64,000 nt of DNA from Theristus sp. LFF4_11 (taxonomy: Eukaryota; Nematoda; Chromadorea; Monhysterida; Xyalidae): positions 1 to 64,000 of the forward strand of contig JASANC010001692.1 in assembly GCA_030248135.1 (NCBI GenBank), read 5' to 3'. Positions within the stretch are counted from its first letter, which is position 1; every line of letters starts with the position of its first letter. A program made the position numbers and the translations under genes. Of the stretch, positions 54,035 to 64,000 are shown piece by piece. A model generated the notes under the pieces. That model saw only the letters and a program-made list of their open reading frames with translations, did no database searches and was not told where the DNA came from.

Positions 54035-54406
54035 ATGTCTCTGTCGGTCGTCGAAGCAACGACGTGCATTCTGATCGGACTCGTCTTTCTCGTGCAGTAT
54101 TTCTGGCTGTCACTGTTCTCGGCGGCTGGCGTCATCGTCTATTTCTATCTGAATCGCGACCGCTGGTTCGTCGGGCCCGACGAGGGCGAGTACGGAAGCA
54201 AGGTGTTCGGTGCTTCGGACGCGGACAGCGTCGCGACGCACGCAACGGGCGCCGTGCTTGCGCAGCAACGGATGCAACAGCCGGCGTTCGACGACGCCGA
54301 TTACGTCTACATCCAGAATAGCCCGCCGGAGCCGATTACGTTCGGGAGTCGACAGATCGGCGCTCGAATGCAACAGTTTGAGGCGGGCGCAAAGTTCCGC
54401 CGTTGA
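54035..54406 (+). CDS. Small single-exon membrane protein (123 aa)
   Basis: ATG at 54035 after a purine-rich leader (AACAACAACAATCTCAA). Residues about 7-40 are hydrophobic (CILIGLVFLVQYFWLSLF, then AAGVIVYFYLN) and form one long or two short membrane segments, followed by RDRWFVGPDEGEYGSKVFG and a polar tail ending GAKFRR. The GC-rich third-position pattern matches neighbouring real exons. The order of membrane segment, Gly-Glu and VF motif faintly recalls SAYSvFN-domain proteins (SAYSD1, ER/translocon-linked), but the SAYSVFN core is not conserved, so this is only a suggestion. No signal-peptide cleavage site is evident. Function unknown. Confidence 0.6.
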   Translation: MSLSVVEATTCILIGLVFLVQYFWLSLFSAAGVIVYFYLNRDRWFVGPDEGEYGSKVFGASDADSVATHATGAVLAQQRMQQPAFDDADYVYIQNSPPEPITFGSRQIGARMQQFEAGAKFRR

Positions 54407-57400
54407 AACTGGGCCGTTTTTCTGGGAACACAATTTTGTTCGACTGACAGTTTCTGCACACACACCGCGAGTTTGTTATTTCTTCGTTTGCCCTCGATTT
54501 TACCTCGTCTGCAAATTTGTCCTTTATTTTCGACGCCTATAATCGCATACATGCATTTTGGCGTCACACTTTCCCAAAATTAAAAGTCAGCGCAGCCCGC
54601 ACAGCCAAACCACCACTGGCCATCAATTTCACGGAATGTCAACAAATCATAAACACTATTATTCAACGTGCGCCCGTTACGGTCAAACTGCCCCAGCAGC
54701 ATTTATGATTATTCTATTGTGTCCAGCCGAAATGCGTGATTAGCCTCACCGAATGCGAACGTGTTGCACATCGCAACTGACATGAAGTCCACATGTTGAT
54801 GTGTGTGGCGCGTTATGTTGATGTTTTGCGACATAACATTTCATGTTTCTCGGAGCTGTTGTTATTGTTGTTGTTGTTCGTGCATACGATAACAACACTG
54901 TAATTTTGACGGGCACCGACATTCTACATGCAACAACTATGTGTTTGTGTCGCTTGATTGAGATTTCATTATTATTGTAGTTGAGATGTGGATTTGAAGA
55001 TGAAAATATATGAAAATCTGACGGAAGGCCCCGCCGCGAAAGTCAACAAGAACATGAACGAAGTCAGCGAATATAAATTCATTTGTCATTGCAACGAGAA
55101 ACAATAACAAACCATTTATTAAAGCAACCGCACGAGCGTTGTGTTCATGTTATAAAAGAGCGCGAGTTTGACAATAAAACGGTCATCTAGTCAGACGAAA
55201 GAAACCGAAAACCCGGCAATTTGCACAAAAATAACAGACAAACACGCCGCGCCACCGTACGGCGACTTTCGAATTCTCGAAATTCCTGTCCCGCTCGACA
55301 AGCATCATCCGACACAACACTCGTTCCTCGGATTGAAACGGCGCGAATTTTCAGCAACCTTTGATTTTTGAACGACTTACACACGGAAAACGTGCCAAAG
55401 CAATCACTGATTATCACGTTTCCCGCCCGAAAATGCGTCGAGGTTACTCATCCGTGTGTGTGTTCGCATGCGTGTGCATGCATTCGACAATTTTGCGCGC
55501 CTTGTATAATTTCATTGAAGAATTTCGTTTTCGATCAGCTGAGATTATCGTTTCGTAAGAACAACTTTCGCGCGTGCGCGCATCGCGCGACTGACCTAAA
55601 TCTCAATCGTTAATAATAATCGCCGTTTTGTCAGGGAACAACGTACTGCGAAGTATGGAAGACGGCTTGTGCTAGCGGCGTGCTGAAGATTTTCATTGAT
55701 TTTTGAAATGTCGATTTTCTTCAGAGCGATCAGATCAGAAAGAAACATTTATTGTTCGAAACGGCAAGAATTAACTTAAAATTCTTTATGTAACTCGCGA
55801 ATTATTCGAAAATCGGGAAGAGTTATTCAACATATTGGTAGTCGAGTTGAAACGGCTATTTGAACATCATGTCAGCCAATAGTCGCCCAAGACGGCCAGG
55901 TAAATTTGAATGATTTTTTGTTTTCCTGTTTTTCCTTCATGAATTCGTTGAACGCATTTCTACATGCTGTTAGCATTGATCAGCGCAGCACAACAATACT
56001 CCTATGTAGCTCAATCAACAGTATGTTTGATCGTATGATATTGCGTTAGTATGGGTGACTCATATTGAACTGTAGAATCAACTTTTAAACTGTTGCACTT
56101 TTCAAGTAGACCTGAGCGCTTAACTTTTTTTTCGAAAATTCCGGCACACCGCGTTTGGCAAAACTGGTTTCGTTTTCTCTGTCAAGTGTGGGCTGGCCCA
56201 TTTTGTTGCCTAACCCCTCGAAATCCCCGTGATGTTAGTGTCAGTGTGTTCATTTGGTTTTATGAGTTTCGCGGGTTTTTGGTTTTCACAATATTTTTTT
56301 TATCTTTCCGTTTTCAAGTGTTTTCATGTTTAGTGAAACTTTAAAATTCAACAGTGAATTTTGTTTTTTTTTCAGTTAGCGAGTTTTTTGCAAGTTATGC
56401 ATTGTGCGCAACTTCCTTAAAACATGAGAAAAAAATCCAATTAAACCATTCCAGCAGCTGTCCCTTTTGATCAATGTCTGACAATTTTCAAACATAATTC
56501 AGGAATGCGCATTTTTCATGTGAATAGAATGTTCAGTTTTGACAGAAGATGATCAATTGATGCTGCGTTAAGTTTTTATTTCAAAAAATATTTGCAAATG
56601 TTTCACAAGGAATAAATTTGGAAACCTGCTTTGGTAAAACTGTTTGCCATTCTCATGTCCGTACCGTAAAATGTGTATTTTGTTTGACAACTTTCATAAA
56701 AACCTGGAAAAACAAGACTGTGCGGTCAAATTTTTTTATATAAATTGAGTAGAACAAACTTGTTGTTGTTTGTTGAAAAACTAAACATTTTTTCACACAC
56801 ACACACAAAATATATGTGGTTGTAAACCAAAATCACGCATTTATAAGCTACATTAGCATGTAAAGTGCTTTTAGTACTAGCGCAGTCAAGTGAACAGGCC
56901 TTGAAATACGCTTTTATCATTGAATTATGTTCTGATTTTGTAATATTTTTGCAGCACACGCACTTTTTCACATGAATTCAATGTACAGGAAAATGTAGTT
57001 TCTTTCCGTACAAATTGGTCTCGTGTATTTCTGTTTTGAATATGCATTCCTTTCATAAATATGTGTCTTTTAGTATGCTTGGCGTTTGCGCGCTGACGCT
57101 ACACATTTTTTCATACTTTCGGCCACTGCTTGATGATTTCTTGTATAGACTTCCATGTATTCTGCGTAATCACATTCGAACTGCGTTCATGATTCATGAG
57201 AATTTTCGGTTGCAAGTTCAAACTCCAAGACATTTTGATTCAGGTTTTTTACACGTAAAAAAACAGGTGTTAGAGACACCTAAAATTTTGGATGGTACCA
57301 AAATTTTTGTTTTAGATGTCCGAAGACACCTGGAAATCCAACCGGGAAATGCGTTTTCACAACCTCTTTTCTGCTAATTTTCTTCGATCCGCGAAAAAGT

Positions 57401-58008
57401 TCAAAACACTGTATTTGTATTTGCTATTTTAGGGCAGTTTGCTTTCGGACACCTTGTTTGTCACATGACACCCTGATTGAAACTCTTGAAAAAAACCCTG
57501 ATTTGGATGATTTTCTCATATGATACTTTTTACATTTTGCGTTTTATCATTGAATTCCAACTGCGCATGTGATTTATGGGAACTTTGGGTTGATTGTTCG
57601 AACATTCCATAAAAACCGATGGTTGTCCATTCAGTTGAAAAAACGATTCACCGTGTTTGCACGATTCCATTTATGCGTTCGTGTCTGTGTGATCAATTAA
57701 CAGTGGAACAAACAATACAGCCAGCTACGTGGCCAGTTGCGAAGGCGTTTCTGACAGCCTCGGTTTGAAAAAGCTGTGCAGCATTTGAAATTAGCCACTT
57801 GCGGATTTTCAGATTTTACCACCAGTTCTCTTTTGCATGCTCAATTTTATTCTTCAAATATGCACGGTTATTTAGCCTGATTGATAATCCAAAAGCCTGT
57901 CGTAATATGATGCCGTTTTCGTGGCTCGATGCTTCAACATCTCAATCTGTTACATACATATTGTATGGCATAATTTCACATCCATGCAACTACATACACT
58001 TCTGGAAT
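54407..58008. other. AT-rich region, no supported gene
   Basis: Only a possible first exon at 55869-55899 (MSANSRPRRP, donor GTAAAT) without a recognisable partner. Repeat R1 copy 2 lies at 57240-57420. GT/AC-rich patches lie near 55455-55480 and 56796-56808. Confidence 0.45.
57240..57500. repeat. Dispersed repeat R1, copy 2
   Basis: CAGGTTTTTTACACG near 57242, GGTGTTAGAGACACC, AGACACCTGGAAATCC, GGGAAATGCGTTTTCAC and AAAACACTGTATTTG correspond to 30749-30925. An inverse-looking AAAAAAACCCTGAT near 57490 may be the other end. Confidence 0.55.
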
Positions 58009-58475
58009 ACCGTATTACCCCCATTAAACCCCCCCCCCCACCATTAATCCCCCCCACCAATAAACCCCCACCCCCCGACCAGTTTCCGAATAATCCCCCC
58101 CCCCACAAATAATCCCCCATGGGGGATTATTGGAGACCTGTTTGAAACACATACCCAGCGAATTCAGTGGCTGGTTGCAGTGAAAATGATGAAATTGTGC
58201 TACCAAAGGCCCCAAATGGGTGAGTTAATAGTAATTTCATTACAAAAGGCTGTTATAAAAGGAAATTTCTATGTAGAGTAGAAGTTTCTGCGACTTTCTT
58301 GCCTGCCATGCAATGTATTTTTGCTATTTTTCAACAAACCTCCACCCCTAGAATTTTTTGTAAAATAAACCCCCCCCCACCAATAATCCCCCCCCCCCAC
58401 CAATAAACCCCCACCCCTAAAAGTCGCTGACGTATTAATCCCCCATGGGGGTTTATTGGGGGTAATACGGTAATA
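58009..58475. mobile_element. C-rich element with inverted ends (467 bp)
   Basis: ATACCGTATTACCCCCATTA at the left and GGGGGTAATACGGTAATA at the right are inverse, TA-flanked. Inside each end lie strings of CCCCCCCCACCAATAA-type units and a CCCATGGGGG palindrome (58118 and 58442). The middle (58140-58330) is ordinary sequence. The C-runs could form i-motif or G-quadruplex structures. Confidence 0.75.
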
Positions 58476-61400
58476 ATCTTGGGTCCTTTACATATGGTGG
58501 TGTATATGTTTCAAAATCATGGTTCTAATATATGTTGGAAAAGCACTTTTTACGAGCTTCAGTAAAACGTTTTCAGCGACATAACGGGCTTGTTTCGCTC
58601 TGGAAGGTTTTGATACAAATTATGGAGCATAGTTATGACCTGTCTCTCTACCTGTTCCAAATGTACACCGTAAACTCCATTCGGCAGTTGGCAGACGTTC
58701 TGGAGTCAAGAGCTGGTTTTTGGTGAAATATGCGTGCTGTGTGTGAAACATTCAATTTTATTGGTTGAGTTTTGGTTTGCGCCACGCTGATTGGTTAGAA
58801 TTAGCGTATCAAGCTATGTAATTTGAATCGTTTTGCAGTTTTTTTGTAATGCTTGAAGTTCGTGTCTATGTTATTCAGTCATCAGATTAGCTGCGAGCCT
58901 GGATGATAGTACATGCTGTTCGAGAAAGCTGAAGATTCGTGTGAATCTGGTCATGAGCGGGCAAGCAGTTTGCAATAGTGTATACGTGTATATACGTACA
59001 TGTACACAATGTACATACTTTGAAGCATTTTTGACCATATGGTCATTTCAGATTATCACCATACATCCGCACTCGTGTCCTTTCGGTCAGCGTTTGGCCT
59101 ATATTAACTTATGTGCGTTACAATAAAGCAAACATAATCAGCATCACAAACCTCGCACGTTTCTCCACGTGGTGAGTACAATAAATGCCATTTTCGGCCC
59201 ATTATTCTCACCTCCACGTCTGTTCTGTCGCACACTTTTTCAGTGATCGCATTTATTATAATATTATATTATTGTTTAGCATCAACATTTATACCTCCGT
59301 TTGAATGTTTATATTGTTTACTTTTCTCGCCCCTAAAACGCGCCCACCGCCCGGTCTGAGCGTTTTGGCAGTGGATGTGATGTTTTGAATATCATTCATC
59401 TTACTTTACGGAGCTTTTTTCCGAGGCAAGCAGTCAGTTCAGCGTATACGTGTATTATGGTCTCGCTTTCAAGTTTTTCGATTTTACCTTGAATATGTTA
59501 TTCTTGTACAATGTTCTCTACGCTCCGTACGTTTTGGTGGGATTTGTTTTTATTTCGTTTTTCCACTACAGGCACACACCACCGCAAACAATTGGTTGTA
59601 GCTGTTTGTGTGGCGCAAGGTGGGCCGGAAGTACAGGCTTTTGGTGATCGTTTTGAATTTTCGTAATCACTTTGTAATAAGTTTGGATGGATTTCAAACA
59701 ATTTTCCGGGCCAAAAACGTTTTTGAAAATCAATTCAAGCGGTTTCGAGAACAAAGAAATTGTATTTGTTTTGTTGGCAAAATGAATTAAGGACCACCTT
59801 CACAAGACTGAGTCCGCACTTTTGGACCACTGTGTATAGCAGACAATATACTTTTGTTACGTCTAACCCACACCTTTGCCAATATACGTTACGTCCGCAT
59901 AGGTTTCAGTGACAGATCGAAACAACCGTGTTTTGTAGCGTACGTCAGTTTGTATGCGAATAGTAACCGCATAATTCTTTGTTGAATCGTTTGTAGCCTG
60001 GCTGAAATTTGTGTTTGCGCATTTTTCTTTCAGTGTCGGATTAAGTTTCAGTGATCCAAGAACGTTTTCTGAAATGAATACGCCGAAAACTACAATAATT
60101 GCTGTTACATTTTTGTACAGTTTTTACCCCTTTTGAACATTCTGTAATTTGTGCTAGGTTTCGCTTTGTTCAGTTGCTAGCTAATCTATGAAGCTACCCG
60201 TTCAAAATGTTTTTTTATGTTTTTTATTTCATTGTTCAAAATTTTTTATTCAAAATTTTCATTTTTCAAATTCATTCAAAATCAAAATCAAAATTCAAAA
60301 AAATTCAAAAAAATTCAAAATTCAAAATCAAAATTCAAAATATTCAAAATCACGTTCAAAATGATAGTTGAATATTTTTTATTAAGTAAAAAGTTGTTAT
60401 CAGTAAAACCCGCCACACAGAAAATCAACATGCCTTTTTGTCCCGTCATTGTTGCAACACAGCATAACGATCACGTTTTCTTGTATTATATTCAGCGATA
60501 CAGTCAACCCTTCGGAATAATTGCAGTTTGCACTTTACATGTTTAAATGGTGAACATAAAATGCTTTTTTCCGCATTTTAGTTAGTCATCAGTGAATTCT
60601 CAGCTAACAAAATGAATGTTTCACCGTTACAAAATCGATGATTGTGCGACATTTCTGCATTTTTCCCGATTTTTCTTGACTGCGCCGAGCTGAAAGTTTT
60701 GAAAGCTGACAGTCCACAAACCACTAGTCTACAACGTTCCACAACTTTCTTCAACCCATGAGGAGATGTTTTTCTTCTATCTAAACAGACCGGCTAATAA
60801 TCTCAAGTTGAAAGTCCGCGAGACGTGCCAGCAACAGTTTGTTATTGCAATATTTTTTTTCAAATTCCCGTCTCACCCCACTTCACACTGTTCTCTCATC
60901 ATTCCTTTGTTTTGTCTTTCCATTTTTCACTTTTTCTCGTGCCAGGTGGCGTTTTTTCAAAACAAAAAATTGGCGTGCGGCGTTTAGAGGCGGAAAAACG
61001 GAGCAAAAATTGTTTGGAATTCCTACTTTAGGGTACAATCGCTCGAGAAAGTAGCGGAATTATCGAGGTGTTTCTTTGCCTGGCGGTAAATCCAGAAATG
61101 TCCCTCTTTTCGGAATTTAGCAATTCATTCTCTTGTTGCCACTTGCGCGTCATCGATGTTAGTCGTGTCAATGTTGATTGGCGGCAACTTTTTTGTGCGT
61201 CTGAACGGGTTTGTTCACTGTGGTCGTCTGGACTGACGTTTCCAATTCCAGCGTTCTTTTGCTGTTTATCGCATAAAACTGCAGTGGTTTGCGGGCAAAT
61301 ACAAATTTTTCCCGAAAACCGTCCGCCGTCTCAAATTCCATAAACTGACGAATGGGATGATGTTTCTGAAAAACGTTTTTTTTTCAGGTGCGCAAAAGTT

Positions 61401-64000
61401 TTTTCGCCTTTCGCGGCTTCGAAACTCTCGTTCTGTTGTTTCAGCGTTGCAAGCAAAAGCAGCAGGCTGTTTCGTCGTGCGCTTTTCCACTTTTTTGCAG
61501 CTTATGCTGCTGCTCTCTGTTCTGCATAATAAAAATTTATGCCCGTCCAATGGCTCGTGTGCGGATTGGGTGCAAAAAAACGGCGTTCGCTCTTGCATTT
61601 CAAAAAATGACATCAATATTCTGTTCCGTTCATCGCAGAGAGAGACTTCAAGCAGAGCAAATGTGGCTTCGCAAAAAAACAACATTGAATCTGCAGCTCT
61701 GCTCTGTTTTTCTGGTGCACTTTGTTATCAAGCAATTGTCTCGTTGCGGTTTTTTTCGAAACTACTGCATATTTTGATGAAGCGACGTAAATTCGCCACA
61801 ATTTTCGTCACCATGGTCACCCTCTCGCAATTTATCCTGCATTTGTTGAGTTTGTTTTGTGGAGATTTTCACAAAGGAAACCTGGATTGGCGCTTTTCGA
61901 CAGGCATGGTTCCCCAGTGGGGCCGGTGAAAAATACACTGTCAATCTATCAAAAAATAATGACCTGCTTTATATGTTATTTTCAATGAAAAACTTCCTGG
62001 TGCAGTCGAAAGTATCAGCGCCAAACTTGTGTATATGCGGATAGAAAGAGAAAACTCTTCAATTTGATCGAGAGAGCTCGGCAACAAGAAAAAAACAGAT
62101 TGAGTGCAGACAAAAAGTCAAAAAGCCAAATACGCAAAGGAGAAAGGATCCGCGAAAAATGCTGCGCATCGCATGATGCCCTTGCTCTTGCTGTCGGTTT
62201 TGCGAAACTTTTTTCTTATCGGTTTCCCAGATCTCTCCTTCTCTCCACTGCTCATTTGTTCACATTTCCTGGTGCGGCTTAGCTTTTGTTTATTCGAATA
62301 CTTGCGGACAGACAGCTGCTGCCGGTTTTGGACGGTTTTTTCTTTATTTGATAGAAATTTTTCGTCTCATTTTGCTTCTGTCCATCCGCCAACAGCTGGA
62401 ATGGCTGAAAAAGATCTTCGTTTGTTAGCTGTAAATTTGAGTTTTATTCAATTTCAAAACATCGGTTTTTTTGCTGACAATTCAAACTTTGTGTCCATCA
62501 ATGGTGCGACCAATCAATGAACTGATTTGAGACACAGCCAATCACAGATCGTTGGGGAGAAATCGTGATCTTTAACTGCCTCATTTTCACTCTGTATTTT
62601 TCCCTTTCACTCTGTAGACTTTTGTTCCAGTGCAAAATCACGCAATGTCATTATTTCGATTTACATTATTGTTGTGTCATAAAACATTTATTTCGCACCA
62701 AACTATCAGCATGCCACGCCCATAAAAACCCTTGCCGAACTGTCACTGGCCTAAACTTTTTATGATCCAAGCGTTTTTGTGCCCAGACACTGATAGATTT
62801 TTCAACGGCAAAAACTTTTACGGTGGCTTGTGATTTTTCAGTAGTAACAAGAGAAATAAAAAAAAATTTTGGTTTTGCGCTGTGTGTTGCTGTGTTTGTT
62901 TTGATTTCTGTTCGCTGGAAAACCCGTTCTGCTGAAGAAAAAAGCGTGTCTCGTATTGTTAACGGAAAAATTTGTGAAGAAGCCGGCATGCGATGCTTTT
63001 TGTCGGAAAAGACAGCGCATCTTGGAAATGCTGGATGGATCACTTTCTTGCGACGATTTCCTTTTGAATAATGAATTTAGTGATGGTTAAGGTTTTGCCC
63101 GTGTTCCGTGTCGTGAAAATAAAATCATGCGCACACGTGCATAATTTTAAGAAAAAAAACACGAAAACAACATATGTTGCAACCGTCAAAAACGCACCCA
63201 AAACAAGCAAAAAAGATGGCAAATGTAAATTTGTTATTTGGATCAGTATAAAAACAAGAGTGCTTGTGTGTTTTGGTTTGATTGTAATCTAAAACGTTCA
63301 TTTCCTGGTTGAAATGCATCTTTTTCTCTTTCATTCCTTCAGCATTTCTCAGTGTCATCCAGCTCAACCACAATTTTTGGTTTTTTCTCATGGTGTTGTG
63401 GTAATTTTTCTGAAAAATAAAGACAAATTTACATTCAGTTCGACGGAAAAGGACATTCAGTAGTAATGTTTTTTCATACTGCTTTCGATTTTTCTGCTCA
63501 CATGTGTTGTCTTTTTAGTATTGTTGGGTCTGTGCTTGTATAGCATTGCATATGGAACTGAGTGATTGATTTGCTTTTCAGATTGCTCGATGTTTTTTCC
63601 GTGATTTCATTATGCTGTTTTTTTCGATTTCGCTGTCAAGCTGTCTGACTTCTGGTTGAAATTGCATTTTACACGCTGTTTCACTCTTTTCCTCATACCC
63701 CTCCATCCATAAAGCACTTTAAAATATAAATAAATAAAATATTATTTTTCGATAATATTATCCGCTTTTCATCGGCCTTGAAAATGGCAACTGACTGCAA
63801 AAAATGCAAAAAATCATAAACATATGGTTTTTCGGGTTATGACTGTCTGCTTGCTCGTTTTACTTGGTGTGGTGGCCATGTTTCCACATGTAACTATGAC
63901 GTTTTTCTGCTTACACCCACACCGTGACAGCTTTACAACACCAAGCAATTTTCTGATTACACTATTATTGGTAGTGGGTGGCATGTGTGACACACACGTG
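58476..64000. other. AT-rich region, no supported gene
   Basis: Open frames such as 61357-61929 (190 aa) and 62104-62520 have no recognisable domain, low-complexity composition and competing frames on the other strand. A TTCAAAAT low-complexity tract occupies 60235-60360. Nothing else is supported; this may be a long intron or spacer. Confidence 0.45.
60235..60360 (+). repeat. (ATTCAAAA)n low-complexity tract
   Basis: About 125 bases of degenerate ATTCAAAATCAAAATTCAAA repeats, read as Lys/Asn/Phe-rich peptide in open frames; treated as simple sequence. Confidence 0.85.

Noticed and set aside
55869..55899. First coding exon MSANSRPRRP with donor GTAAAT
   Set aside because: No downstream exon with similarity or phase support was found, so a gene cannot be claimed.
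61357..61929. 190-residue open frame
   Set aside because: Phe/Leu/Ser-rich, no recognisable domain, begins inside a TTTTTTCAG tract, other frames overlap it.

Overview
The window looks like metazoan nuclear DNA, most likely from a nematode or close ecdysozoan relative. Exons are short and GC-rich, introns are GT-AG with acceptors of the TTTTCAG type, and the space between is AT-rich and full of small DNA transposons. The gene content fits this: a secreted Kunitz/lustrin multidomain protein, globins with a Tyr-B10/Gln-E7 pocket, a short HMG-CoA reductase without a membrane domain, and an MBLAC1-like hydrolase. The species call is inference. All exon models were joined by hand from splice signals, reading phase and remembered family similarity.

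Layout. 1-1870: no gene recognised. 1875-9522: three tandem globin genes on +; the first follows a 46-bp minisatellite and is interrupted by a palindromic MITE, the other two are intact. 11132-18200: a secreted Kunitz-lustrin-lustrin-Kunitz gene on +, with an in-frame stop in the last Kunitz domain and introns full of transposons. 16025-23000: a repeat block with a 149-bp satellite, a possibly Helitron-like unit, a 3.6-kb palindrome and smaller fold-backs. 23350-23849: a small prepropeptide gene whose last exon lies in a recent 1.6-kb duplication (23716-25321 and 26173-27862).

27944-29193: NUFIP1-like RNP assembly factor (+). 29374-34630: complete 13-exon HMG-CoA reductase (+). 35413-36700: MBLAC1-like metallo-beta-lactamase-fold protein (-), tail-to-tail with the reductase. 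37124-48889: APC5 subunit of the anaphase-promoting complex (+), about 19 exons, with a mariner-like element, a 2.75-kb palindrome, MITEs and SINEs in its introns. 51233-52353: Cys-rich and Asn/Asp-rich protein of unknown family (+). 54035-54406: small membrane protein (+). 54407-64000: AT-rich, no gene I can support, a few repeats.

These are independent eukaryotic genes, not an operon. The globin cluster is the only clear functional cluster. The most unusual content is the transposon landscape (at least five MITE or fold-back families, two tRNA-derived SINE families, nested insertions with readable target duplications), the degraded globin and Kunitz genes, and the unrecognised prepropeptide.
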